NCBI GenBank assembly: GCA_017354895.1
Contig: CP071494.1
Span: 3,782,001-3,846,000 of the forward strand
Source: Podospora comata
Taxonomy: Eukaryota > Ascomycota > Sordariomycetes > Sordariales > Podosporaceae
DNA length: 64,000 nt
Direction of reading: 5' to 3'
Below the pieces are notes generated by a model. That model made no database searches and was not told where the DNA came from. It saw only the letters and a list, made by a program, of their open reading frames with translations. A program made the position numbers and the translations under genes. Of the stretch, positions 35,416 through 47,018 are shown piece by piece. Position 1 is the stretch's first letter. Each line of letters opens with the position of its first letter.

Positions 35416-37374
35416 GGCTGATTAGTGAACGGTGCTTTCAAAGTAGAATATATAAGAAAAGAGAGGTGAAGAGACGGGGATCCGTCGTTGGGTTTGTTGC
35501 CGTAGGCGCGGAACACAAAGATACGAGACAGCGAATGGCTGGGGGGGTATTGTCTTGTGTTGCGTACGGTATGCGATGTGTGCGTGGAACAGCGGTGGTG
35601 TCACAGTGGTGGGAGAGCTTGTGATGCGTCACTCCCCGAGCTCGAGGATGCGTAAAGGTAGGGCAGGTTGTTGTTTCGCAACGATAAGGAAGGTACGGCA
35701 TGCGTGGGGAGGTAGGCGCAGAGCTTGGTGGCAGATGGCGGCGGGGTAGGTGTTCGTTTCGTCGTCGAGAGTAGAGCGCAGAGGGCAGAAAGAGGGCAAG
35801 AGCAGTCGAGAGAAAGAAGTCAGATCGTGGACTTACTCGGCATCGTGACGGTGCGGCGATCACAGCAGCGATCAACAACGAGTCTTGGGGGCAGTATCCG
35901 CGGCGGCAACAATGACAGAGGGGGGGGGGGCGTCTATGAGAGGGTCCCACAACTGGCGGCCAAATAACCTTTCCCCAAAAGAACCCAAGAGTCGCAAAGC
36001 TGGGGTCCCTTTCCTTCGGTTGGGCTGGAGCAACTTCGTAAGAGGCTCTCAACGACAAGATGCCAGGAACAGACTTAATGGTGGAGCTTCAACCCAAAGC
36101 AGAGTCTGGCTGGGCTGACCAGTTAGGTAGATTATGGCTGTGGAATTCGGGTATGATCAAAAAGTCGTAAAGTGAAGAAGAAGATTAAGGAACGACTCGA
36201 GAGTTTGTCAACCACAACCGCAGACCATCATCTGGCCGAAAATCACAAGGAGGGGTCGTTGTTTTTTCCTTTTCTCCAAAGAGGCGTGAGGCTCAGGAAC
36301 CAGAAGACGCTTTGAAACCTTGCTCCCTTTTCCGTGTGGCTGATTGCTGCAGATTGACAGGGGCCCGAGCTCCCTTCAATCAATGGGTGCGCACTGTGTA
36401 GACACACTGTGACCCCTGAGATGCCCCCTTTCCATCTAGCTCTCATGGATTCCAACATTGAGGATCTGTACTCAGGCATGATTCAAAAATGTATGAAGGC
36501 AAAATAATAGAAGATATCTTGCCTACTCAGTCAAGGGCTGCGTCTCAGCATCAGACTAGGTGTTGAGACCCAATCCCATTTGCTTACTCACACCCAGCCA
36601 ACATTTCAAAATGTTTTCCAGAAGCCTCGAAGCCTGCAGTGGAAGCCTTCTACTTCCAATTTCTCAGCCTGATAAATCAGTCCAATTGGTTTTTATTTCA
36701 ACACCCACCATCAAGTTACCTAACCACTCCGGAACGTACCCGTTAGGCGACTCCTCAGTGACTAAGCCTGACTATCTACTGCTGCAACCTAGGAGGCCAT
36801 ATTATTCAACCCCCAAGTTCATGTAATACCAGCCCTTTTGTAATCGCCTACCATCTTTGTGGCAAATGCCCCCCGGATTCTCACCGCTTCATTGGCCTTG
36901 TCCGCAGCCGGTACTATCTCAGTCAAGACTCCCACCCACACACTCAGCCCTACCCGCACACCAGCCGTCTTCCGCCCTTAAGGCTGACCAACTGCCATAT
37001 TAGTGCCCTCATATGTTGAGCCCCTAAAAGGCCACCATATACCAACAAGAGTAGAGCTCCACCATACCAACCCTCAAAGAAACACATTTGCCTATGACCA
37101 TCTAGAACCATCTAGACCTCATCAACCCCCAAAGCAGCAAAGCTGCCCAAAAATAACAACCTCCCGGCCTAGATCTAGACCCGGACAGTCCGACCCCAAC
37201 GTCGATCAAGCGACAAGAAAAGAAAAGATTCCCGCGCGGCCAGGACCAGGTCATGATTATAGGTGTGTGTGGGGATATACGCGTGGTCGACCGGCCCAGC
37301 CGCTGAATCAAGGTCATCAAATGTACGGTTCTTCATTCGACCCACTCGCACAACAAGAAGGAGTGAGAGCCGTT

Positions 37375-37960
37375 ATTCAGCATCCAGCATGATATCGCCG
37401 GATGCCTGATCGAAACCCGCCAAATGGAGATAGGCCCAATGGTGGATGGACCTAGACTTCCACGACTTCGTAGATTCAAGACCATTAACGTTGGCTGTGT
37501 AGAGGTACTTGTAAGTTGACCACCCAAGCCCTGGAAGCCATGGTATAGGACACTGGTAGCTACCCACACACCTACCGGTGACGAGATCCATTATCCAGCA
37601 TCTATACTAGACAGTCCAGCCTGATATCACAAGGCCCGATGCCTAATGAGCGTCCATCTCATCTTCTCTAGAGTCGTAACAATGTCGGTGAGTCTAGACT
37701 TCTGCAAGTCATTAGTTTCAACATCACAAATGTTGATAGGCATATATTCAGCATAGCAAAGACAATCTCTTACTCAGCAACCTCCTTGATATTGCCACAT
37801 GCTGACCTCAAGTCCCAGTTTACCTCACGAAATCCACCGAACCGACAATTTCGATGACGACGACGACGACGACAGTAGAATGAGCCCAGAGTTCCGCAGC
37901 TAGGTTACCACAAAGCCAGTAGAGCGAGTCCAGACTTCTGCAACTCCGTGACTCAGGGCA
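37375..37960. repeat. Old degenerate repeats spaced roughly 240 bp
   Basis: A TAGACTTC-anchored segment recurs near 37453, 37695 and 37931 (TAGACTTCCACGAC, TAGACTTCTGCAAG, CAGACTTCTGCAAC). A second segment recurs near 37391, 37622 and 37790 (GATATCGCC, GATATCACA, GATATTGCC, each followed by an ATGCC/ATGCTG block). Spacing is not constant, so this is an old, eroded tandem or nested duplication. No coding potential was recognised. Confidence 0.5.
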
Positions 37961-40900
37961 ACGCTAGACCCTCAACACTTTCGAGACCCTTCAAGTCTAT
38001 GAAATCATTGTTGACTTCGTGATAGGTCGACACATAAGTGAAAAAAAAGGGGGCAATGAAACAGCCTGGTTGCCTAACCCGCGCTCGGCGAGCCAGAATA
38101 GGAAGGCAACATAACACAACACAAGATAAACCAACCAAACATACATCTCAACCAAGAAAGCCTAGCCCACCTCGCCTCTCCTGTCTTCCCCAGACCTCCC
38201 ACACCCACCTCCACACCCCAAGAAATGTACATACCATAGCCCAGCAAAGCGGGAAAACAAGGCGTAGGTATCCGCCCTCACCAGCAACATCGCCAGCCTT
38301 GGCAGAAGTAGCTAGCAAGCTGAACTCCCCCCGTGAGCCATCCAACCTCGTAGTCAGCACCCGGTTATGTCATCATCAACTCAGGCAGAAACTCGAACAC
38401 CCAAGCATCACATCCAATACATCCCATCCCAACCTGCCGGCATCAATACCGCCACAACAATCAATCAGTCACTCCTGATCGACCGGTCCTCACCAAAAGC
38501 CACGAAACCATCCCCTCCGTGTGCTCCATCCAATGACGAAAAAAAACGTGGCAGTGAAACCATCACTTTTCGGGCCCGTCAAGACACCCGGGCGGATAAG
38601 CCTCTGTCAACAGGAAAGCAAATACCGGGCTCGTAAAGGTGCGGTGTGGTGAGTGATACAAACTGTAACAACAGCCACGCCAGAGAGTGCAACTCTGGGC
38701 TGTCCCGCACCGTAATATCTAGAATGAAAGGACCGATAGACATTACAGTGCAATATCCCCAAGGCCAACCAGCTGATCAAGTGTACAGCTCCCCAGCCTT
38801 CCTGGGGGAAAAGCCCTCTTGTTCATCTGTGCTGTTCTCACCGCGCCTTGCACCAATACTAGTAAACTGCGCCCTTGATGAATAGGTAAAATGATAGTTG
38901 AAAATGTGAAATTTGGATGGTGCACCCTTACGCCAAGAAACTTGTCTCCTCGATTGACAGGTACACCTGCGAGATTGATCCCGCCATAACAGCCTCCGAT
39001 ATACACCGCTACGTCCCCTCTCGCAGCGTCGAAAAGGCGGAGAGCCGAGAACACGGGACGTTGGGGTCCGCGGGGCTCGGCGAGGAGGCCGCATCCTCTT
39101 GCATGCTCTCCGGCTTCTACAGCCTTGGCTTTCAGGCCTCCCTTTTCGCATCTCATCCTCTCGCAAAGGAAAAACAGATGACTCTTCTTTCGGGAACATG
39201 TTCAGCTCAACATGGGTAGAAGCAACAACGCTCCTGCGTTACGATGGCTGGTAGGTAGTGTCATTCCTACCCAAGCAGGTGGATGGCAAGTGGAAATACT
39301 AGGGAAGCAGCTTTCTGTGTAGTTGTTGGTTGCTCTGTACCACACAGCCTGCCACTCCCGAAAAGAACATGAGATGGCATGTCGTCCAACCGTCCAATGG
39401 TGTGCCCTTGTTCGCTTGTAAAGAGCCGTCGGAGCACCAGTCTTGGCCCCCACAACTCACTTGATCGTGGGGCTGCAGTTGGATGTCGACTCGTTTCAGA
39501 ACCACCGGACACCGCAGCCGCAAAAGGGAAAATATTCGCAACCTAGAACAAGCTGCACTGCAGGTTCGGTCCGAGATGGGAGATGAGTAACACGGTGATA
39601 TTTTGGTTCGATGCCCAAATCGCCGTCTAGATATCAAGGTAAGCGAGATAGATTTGGAAGAAGTGCTGATGGTCAATGTTATTCTGAGGCATCTTTATGT
39701 GGAAGCCTGGAAACGCCTAACGCAATGAGGGTAGTTGACTTCCGGAGCTCAATGCCGGTGACCAATCTCCGCGCCAAGCTTCAAACGTTCCCGGGATGAC
39801 GGGCGGGTAGCTGGGCATTTGGTTCTCTGGGACCGTGCCTCAAGAGAGCCGAGACAAAATGTCCCGGTAACCAGGGGGAGGGGGCCATCCATGATCATGG
39901 TGCGGGACGAGGGGGCCCTCTGCTTGGGGTCCCTCTCGTCTAGATCGCACGTGGCACCAGGTACCACCATACCGTACCGACCACCACCATCAGTGAAGCA
40001 AACCCGCAATAGGCAAACTTATTCACTGTCGCTTAACCCAGGCGGCAAGGTGATAGAAGAGCCGCGGTCTGTACGACTCGACGAATATGGTGTGGTGCCA
40101 ACATCAGTACTCCCCCCTAAGTCTGCAGATGGAAATAGTCTGAAACAGATATCCATCTCGGACATGATCACAAAGTCGCAGCCGTGATCAATATTCCCAG
40201 AGCGATACCGAGACATCGGAGTAGGTTGAAAAGTGACAGGTTGAGCAGTGAGATGTTCTCAACAATCATGACCAAAGATTCTTGGCTATTCGGCAATGTA
40301 TTCCCCGGGAAACCCTCCCTGATTGTGCCACTCGGTTGTGGTAGCGGGACCTCCACGTGCTGACAGTCAGCAGCTTGGTAACCGCTCGTATAATTCAGCA
40401 TCTTGATTGCTTCATGACATGAAGTTGTCGCGGTCTGGCGGACTTTGCTGTTTCCGATCAGGAAACTGACGGCCCGAAAATCTCACCGGAACCAATAGGT
40501 CTGGCTGCGGCTGGTATGGTCATTATCCCGTCCGATGGAGTCTCTGCACATTGCGTGGCTGCTAGGTCGGTGTGACTGGCATGCCACACTCGTCTATCCA
40601 CAGACGAGCTCTAAACACCATTCTTGAGGTTGAACGATGACATGCTGAGTAACTCACGTGTCGTCTGTACATACGTTCGCGGGACCTTACGTAGACGTTC
40701 GGTTGCTTGGCGGAGCGTATGGCGGATAACAGACGGAAATAAGATATCGGACGACATAGCCCCTTCATGACCCGCCATCATCAGTTCCAATCCAAGAACC
40801 ATAACTTGGGAATAGCCGTCGCACCACGTAAGTCTGACGTGCGGCTCGCGACGGTGTGGGATATCTGATGGAAGAGCCATGTGCATTCCAAATTCTGTGC

Positions 40901-41901
40901 AAGTGTAGCCAGGTGCGGTTGTGGCAGGTGCGTCTTTTGTGACATGTGGTTGGAAGCCCAACACGTGCTGTTGGTACAGCTGCAGATGCTCTGCCGAAGG
41001 CTTGCGGATCGTCCGGCACTGGGCGATGCGTTCCACTGGGTCGGAGACAGACGACAGACGACCGGTACCACCAGAGCACAAGTCCACCACACTTCACGTA
41101 CTACTGAGCCGCATTTGCAGGATTCTAGAGCACACCAGATATCGGCACGCTGGCTAAAACCGGCAACGACATGCTGGCATTACCCGCGAGGAAGTCGCCG
41201 TGTATCGCCGTATGTCGCCGTATAAACCAGTTTGAAGACGAGCGGGGCATAGAGAATCCGGCGTGCCTGGCAATGTCTCTGTCTGCGTAGTCAGCATGCG
41301 ACCGAACGACGTTAACGTAAACGGAAAAAGATTGTGAAGCCTCAGGCAAGGTACCTTTTTTGTCGCAGAGGGCTGCATGCAAGTGGCTCGCGCCAGGTGT
41401 AACCCCAGCAAAGCCCACTGGTGCTTACACAGGCCACCAAGGCATCCATCCAATTCCATCTTTGGATGCCACTCAGCCCTATGCAAGTGTAGGAAAGTGG
41501 CCCAGTGTGCGTATTGACAGGTTTCGAAAAATTCCATTCGCCCCCAAAAACGGCTTCGATGTTCGTTCTAATTCCCTGTTTGGTACTTGACTCTCGGCCC
41601 TATGCAAAGAGTAGCATCACCAGATGTCCGGATCTCACGGCTTGGAGGCGCAGATGCATCTCATCGTTGGGCCCAGTCCCGAAACGTGTCGTAACTGCCA
41701 TGCATTTCGTCCAGCTTGCCTTGGTGCCGTCCAGTACCTTTGGCCCATGCCGTGCGAGTCACATCCCCAGGGGGCGTGATATGTACCTTGACAAGGCGTT
41801 CCACCAATATCACCCAGTCGTATCACGATGCCTAAGGCGTGTGGGGAACGTAAGGAAAGTAAGGTCTCTTTTCGCCTTATGTCATCTCGCGGATTTGGGG
41901 C

Positions 41902-41911
41902 CCCCGCGGGG
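41902..41911. promoter_or_regulatory. Perfect CCCCGCGGGG palindrome upstream of the GRSGYNK gene
   Basis: A ten-base perfect palindrome inside a G/C block lies about 300 bp before the start codon and 90 bp before the TATA box. GC-rich palindromes of this kind can bind C2H2 or zinc-cluster regulators; which one, if any, is unknown. Confidence 0.35.
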
Positions 41912-42003
41912 CGCTGTCGCCTGCAACTACATGGCAGTTCAGGAAAGAGGGCGAGATGAAGTTGCACATCTATTCAAGTGGCATTAACATGGTCGTTCAA
42001 AGT

Positions 42004-42015
42004 TATATATATAAG
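42004..42015 (+). promoter_or_regulatory. TATA box of the GRSGYNK gene
   Basis: TATATATATAAG lies 196-207 bp upstream of the ATG at 42211. The interval to the ATG is pyrimidine- and CA-rich without an in-frame start, as is usual in leaders of strongly expressed fungal genes. It suggests a regulated, abundant transcript. Confidence 0.6.
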
Positions 42016-42210
42016 AACTTCGTGTTCCCAGGTTCCGGTCCTGTTTTTATCATCAGCATCAGCAACACATCCCATCAACCGCGTCAACCAGCTCAACTTT
42101 TTACTCACAGCATCACCACCAGCAAGCTCTTCCAACACAACCTATCAACACCCAAACCATCATCCCTAGCCTCAGCTTTTAAACTTCAACCCATAACCCA
42201 AACCTTCGCA

Positions 42211-42550
42211 ATGGCTGCCTTCGCTTCTTTCACCACTGAGCCTTGTGTCAACTATGGCCGTTCCGGCTACAACAAGTAAGTCGCCCTCTCGTCTCAACAT
42301 CTTGGGGTCTCCATAGACTGACACCATGCTTCAGGGGCAACTCCGAGGATGATGAGGAGAACAAGTTTAGCAACTTTGGCCGCTCGGGATACAACAAGGG
42401 GAATGACGAAGACGAGGAGGACAAGTTCCGCAACCATGGCCGCTCCGGCTACAACAAGTAAGCCTTCCGGCCATCGAGATCAACTTGAAGTCTTCCAACC
42501 AGAACTAACCGTTTCACAGAGAGAACGACAAGGAAGAGGATGACAAATAA
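42211..42550 (+). CDS. Small GRSGYNK triple-repeat protein, function unknown
   Basis: Three exons: 42211-42275, 42335-42457, 42520-42550; 72 residues. The motif GRSGYNK occurs at residues 16-22, 37-43 and 57-63, each preceded by N plus an aromatic or His residue (NY, NF, NH). Acidic linkers separate them (GNSEDDEEN, GNDEDEEDK), and the tail is acidic (ENDKEEDDK). Both introns have GTAAG donors and cut the Lys codon of a motif after its second base (motifs 1 and 3). This suggests growth by duplication of an exon-intron unit. The short N-terminus (MAAFASFTTEPCV) is not a signal peptide, and there is no KR Kex2 site, so it is not a usual dikaritin or pheromone precursor. No biosynthetic neighbours are present. 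The MSS1 gene ends about 400 bp downstream in convergent orientation. I do not recognise a named family. Confidence 0.85.
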
Positions 42551-42953
42551 GTGCCTCCGGAAAATTCACAACACCAGACCGGCATTCTCTCCCCTCTTAA
42601 TAACCAGCTCAACTCTAAAGCCATCGCCAGCTCACCGGGGCAAGACTCACCGACTGTCTTCTATTTCCTCCTTTGTTTTTCCATTTGTTTTAGAAGATTT
42701 CATCCGTCATCACTGACGATACTCCTCATGTACCATCATTGCATATAGACGGGCGGCATAAATATCCGGGGTGGCGACCTGATCGCATCCCAAAACCTCA
42801 AGAGATGGACCTCACGGTCAATGGCGGCAGGCGGTGGATTTCTTTTGTCGTAAACGAAATGGCCGGGACGAATCATGAGCTTCTGGCCCCTCGATGGGGA
42901 CCTTGTACAACACGGATATTATTATTAGTTAGACTAGAATTGCATTTGCATAT
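42551..42953. other. Convergent 3' spacer
   Basis: Contains the 3' untranslated regions of the GRSGYNK gene (plus) and the MSS1 gene (minus). No other feature seen. Confidence 0.5.
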
Positions 42954-44799
42954 TCATTTTCCAACACAGAATCTGTACCACATTGTCAGTCAATAGTCTC
43001 TTCATCACATTGCACAAAAAGGAGCATTACTTTTCGAAGATCACTCCTAACACTTCTTCGACGTCCCCGGAGTCGCCGCGTCCCGTGATACAGGCAAGCC
43101 GGTTGGCGGCAAGTCGCAAGTGCTCCGCCGCGAGTACAACGTCGGGTTCTCTTCCGGTCCCGCACGCTTGTGCCTCCGTCATGAAGCCTTCTAGATGCAT
43201 CTGGCATTCAAAGAGAAGTTGATTTTGTCGTTCAGTGACACCAAGCAAATGATGCATATCGCCAGGCAATGAGGTGAGCTCTGAGAATGATTGGACCAGT
43301 CTCTCAGTGAGGGTATGAACACCCCCTGGATCCGTTAGCCCTGCAGTCGCCGTCGCCGCAGCCTTGCAGGAAATGGTGAGCGGCTCGGCACCTTGGAGAC
43401 CCTGAACGCTCCCAAGAGCCGAACTTTTAAAACCTTGGATCAGCGGTTCCAGTGTTTCTCGTTCCACAACATCACTCTTGTTCACCGCAACCAAGCACTG
43501 CTGAGCTGCAGCTGCTAATTTCAGCGTCTCCACGTCATAGCTTATCTGATGACCGCCTCCTTTTACTGCTTCCACGGAGGCCAAGACGATGACAATGTCC
43601 GAATCCATTGCCTTCTGACGTGCTCTGCGGATGCCCTCCTGCTCGATAGCGCCGATGACTGGGCTCGAGTCCCCGTCAAGATTAGCAATCGACCTGGTCG
43701 ACTCGGTTCGTATGCCAGCTGTGTCAGCAAACGAACAGAGATATCCCCGAATATCAAGATTCGCCTCGATAATGTCGCGGGTAGTTCCCGCTTCCGAGGA
43801 AACAATGGAAGCTTCCCGTCCAACAATCTGGTTCATCAAAGAGCTCTTCCCCGCATTGGGCGGTCCCAACAGAGCTATCTGGATACCGTTCCGTAGAAGC
43901 TCACTCTTTTGGCTGCCAAGCTTGTGCATGTTGATTGAATGCAAGATGCCCTCCACTAGCCGTCTGACATTGGTAAGCAGCTCGGTCGGGGATTCGTCAA
44001 AGTGCTGATCTTCTGAGAAGTCAATGAGTGCCTCGATCTCACCCCGAGCAAGCAAAAGTTCCTCTCGCCAGCGTTCGTATGTTTTTCCCAAAACACCCGA
44101 GTTGCCCTGCACGGCCACGCGTCGTTGCTGTTCTGTCACGGCGTCAAGAGTGTCACCCAGTGACTCCACCTGTGCAAGATCGAGCCTCCCATTCAGGAAT
44201 GCACGTCTCGTGAATTCGCCTGGTTCAGCATATCGAACTTTGCCCGTGGTCGAGCACTTTGGAATCGCCGCAAGCACAGCCTTGATCGTAGCAGAGCCTC
44301 CATGGACGTGCAATTCAAGCACATCTTCGCCAGTCACGGTCTTGGGCCCAGGGAAGTGGAGAATGAGAGAATCCGTGTCCAGGATATTTCCATTGGGCAT
44401 ATTGGCAGAAGCTGGGTCAAGCAACGTCCTCACACCAGCATATCTGGGTTTCGGTGGAGGTTTCGTTGGGCATAGTGCTTTGTAAACCTAATCACATGTT
44501 AATGGAGAACTTATCACTATACTCCACGATGGATAATGTGTTACGCTTAAAGAACCTGGGCCAGAAATGCGGATAACGGCTATGCCCGCCTTTCCCGCAC
44601 CCGATGACAAGGCATATATGGTATCGTCGTTCTCATTGAAGAGCATGTCGTCAGTTCGTGGCGTAGCATAACCAAACTGCCGCATGCTGGGTTTATGACA
44701 TGACAGCCATGGTTGAGGTTGTTGTAGAGCGGGCGCAACAGGCAATGCCCACGGCCGTGCTGTGAGTGCTCTCTTCAACACATAGCGAAACATTGACAA
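42954..44799 (-). CDS. MSS1: Mitochondrial tRNA modification GTPase (MnmE/Mss1)
   Basis: Three exons: 44799-44545, 44487-43031, 42972-42954; 576 residues. With its partner Mto1 this GTPase makes the 5-carboxymethylaminomethyl group on wobble uridine of mitochondrial tRNAs. The basic N-terminus (MSMFRYVLKRALTARPWAL) is a mitochondrial presequence. The TrmE-N folate domain (DDTIYALSSGAGKAGIAVIR, ELHVHGGSA, GEFTRRAFLNGRLDLAQ) is followed by the G domain: GPPNAGKSSL, AGTTRD, DTAG, NKSD. The main frame stops being conserved at GVIFE. A GTAATG donor and TACAG acceptor then lead to a 19-base last exon that supplies KFCVGK and TGA, restoring the catalytic C-terminal Cys motif of the family. The start ATG is the first before the presequence. 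It is divergent to MAK16 across 366 bp. Confidence 0.95.
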
Positions 44800-45165
44800 G
44801 AATCAAAAGGGAGAAAAGCGGAAATACAGCAGGGAAAAAACAGGTCTGGCGTTGTTTGTCATTGCTTCTTTCCTTCATATTCAATTGAAGTTTCATGTTG
44901 GAGCTGCCAATGCTTGATCTCTGATTGGCTGGTACGGGGATAGCTCCGATAAGATAATCGGTGGCACGGACCCGTTCGCTATCAACCAAAACTTCTGTCT
45001 CCAAAAAATTTATCAGCAGCGCATCTGGACGAGCCCCTCCAGAATCAACGATTTGCCTACGAATTCTCGACCTTCGCCTCCCTCCCACACCCGCACAAAT
45101 CTGCGCGTAGTTTTTCACCACCACCATAACGCAGACAAGACAGACCGAACTCGAGAACCGCGATC
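44800..45165. promoter_or_regulatory. Shared divergent promoter of MSS1 and MAK16
   Basis: A 366-bp spacer separates the two start codons, so both promoters and leaders must lie within it. No clear TATA box is visible, which is usual for housekeeping genes. Confidence 0.5.
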
Positions 45166-46326
45166 ATGTCTGACGAAATTGTCTGGCAGATTATAAATCG
45201 TAAGCATTAGTTTTCATGGAGGCGAATTGGTTGCATGGTCTCAGTTGCTAACTATCCGAGTAGAACAGTTTTGCGCCTTCAAGCTCAAGTACGCATTAGA
45301 TTATTTGCCATTTTGAGCTACACAAACTGACTTTACTTAGGACGACAAAGGGCCAGAACTTTTGCAGAAATGAACACTCGGTCAGCGGTCTTTGCAACAG
45401 GCAAAGTTGCCCTCTCGCCAACAGCAGATATGCAACCATCAGATCATCTTCCAAGGGCACGATATATCTGTACATAAAGACAGTACGTGGCCATCGCTGT
45501 GACGAAAGATGACAGTGGCAATTGGCGAATAGCTAACTGTGTATGTTCTCAACAGATTGAGAGAGCGCATATGCCAGCGAAATGGTGGGAGAAGATCAAG
45601 CTTTCCCAGAACTACGCGACGGCCCTCCAGCAGATCGAAGACAAGCTCCAATACTTTCCCAAGTTTCTTCAGCACAAGTGCAAGCAACGTCTTACGAGAC
45701 TCGTACAAGTAGCGACCCGCATGCGCAAGCTCGCCGCCGAGGAAGCGAGACTTGGCGAACAGCTCGTACCAAAGATGGCGCCAAAGATCAAGGCACGTGA
45801 AGCCGCCAGAGAACGCAAGGCCCTTGCCGCCGCCAAGCTGGAGAGGACGATCGAGAGAGAGCTTCTTGAAAGACTGCGACAAGGCGCGTACGGAGACCAG
45901 CCCCTCAACTGCAATGCGACTATCTGGAAGAAGGTACTCAATGCTCTTGAGAACGAGGGCGAGGGCACCCGCGATAAGGACATGGACAAGGGTATTGAGG
46001 ATGATGATGAGTCCGAGAAGGAGATGGAAGAGGAGCTGGAAGAGGAGGACGAGGAAGAGGACGGAAACGTCGAGTATGTTTCTGACTTTGATGAAAGCGA
46101 CGAAGAACTCGCGGATATCGAGGACTGGTTGGGCAGCGAGGAAGAGGATGATGCCGAAGACGATGACGATGATGAGGATGACAGTGAGGAGGACGACGAG
46201 GAGGAGGTTAAGAAGAAGGCCGGTGATAAGCGGAAAAGAGGTCGGGCCGTCAAGCCATCGGCACGCAAGAGGAAGGAGATCGAGGTGGAGAGAGAGACAG
46301 AGCGGTCCAAGCTCCTTGCTTTCTAG
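45166..46326 (+). CDS. MAK16: Ribosome biogenesis protein Mak16
   Basis: Four exons: 45166-45199, 45264-45288, 45341-45482, 45556-46326; 323 residues. Mak16 acts in the nucleolus in early 60S subunit assembly. The N-terminal half is nearly invariant in the family: [63 protein letters not shown]. The four cysteines in FC...FCRN...LC...SCP suit a metal site. The C-terminal third is a long Asp/Glu tract (about residues 205-290) followed by basic clusters (KRKRGR, ARKRKE) that act as nucleolar signals. Exon 2 is only 25 bp. The assigned acceptor (CGAGTAG) gives the conserved INQQFC; the next AG would lose a residue. Confidence 0.96.
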
Positions 46327-47018
46327 ATATGGGAATGGACGGCAGGATGGAAAAGAGCTTTACTCGGCGTTTATTGGTTGTTCATCATGGCTGGCAAGAT
46401 GGGTTGCCAGGTGTCTTTATGTAATACCGACTTGGACTGGGTATATAGAGCCCGTGCATTATCAGCAAGCGATTCACCATGTGGTGTTGATTGTATATCT
46501 ACAGTACTGTATTGTTCATTGTGAGCTTCCCAGTCGCAGCCTTGTAAGTGCATTGACACGTCAAGCCAGCTATTCGGCTATAAGTGGGGCAGACGAGGCT
46601 TGTTGGAATGCCCCGTGAGTGGTTTGAAACACTGCGACACTGCACAAGCGCTGAAACCAAGTCGGTCGTGGGATTGCCACTCACTCTCCCAGCTTTCTTC
46701 CTGTAATTCTTCCAACTTTGAACAACCTGACAACCGGCCCACGACCGCAGAATTCCGCCATCTGAGTAGCACAGCAGGTTGAATTTCAACTACCCCCACG
46801 GTATTCTAGACAGCATAATTCAGTGACCTTTTTCTCTTCTCGGCTGGCAACCAAGCAATAATTCGCGACCGCTCATTCGCTCGCGCAACGATTCACACGA
46901 CAACAACTCGTTTTCCGACCGACCACCAAGAAAGCTTAATTCAGTGATCGAAAATCGGCCAACATTCCCCCCCCAGGGCCACAGTGTAGGAAATAGCGAA
47001 AGAAGGAATAGAGCCACC
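46327..47018. other. Spacer between MAK16 and the Mso1-like gene
   Basis: No gene seen. It holds the MAK16 3' end and the promoter and leader of the next gene, with an ungapped CCCCCCCC run at 46968-46975 shortly before the start codon. Confidence 0.5.

Larger units (their letters stand above)
35416..42210. other. Gene-poor stretch of about 6.8 kb
   Basis: The left end is the MKT1 promoter. The rest has no frame I can support. It contains a (GAC)n microsatellite near 37855-37872, a set of degenerate repeats spaced about 240 bp apart (37375-37960), and three copies of a TCGCCGTA-like 10-mer at 41191-41222. The last 250 bp are the promoter and leader of the GRSGYNK gene. Confidence 0.5.

Noticed and set aside
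38038-38478. 146-codon plus-strand frame in the gene-poor stretch
   Set aside because: Low-complexity Pro/Ser/Thr/His composition without a conserved block or intron structure.
45669-46310. 213-codon Ser-rich antisense frame
   Set aside because: Mirror of the Asp/Glu codons of MAK16 (GAG/GAT read as CTC/ATC).
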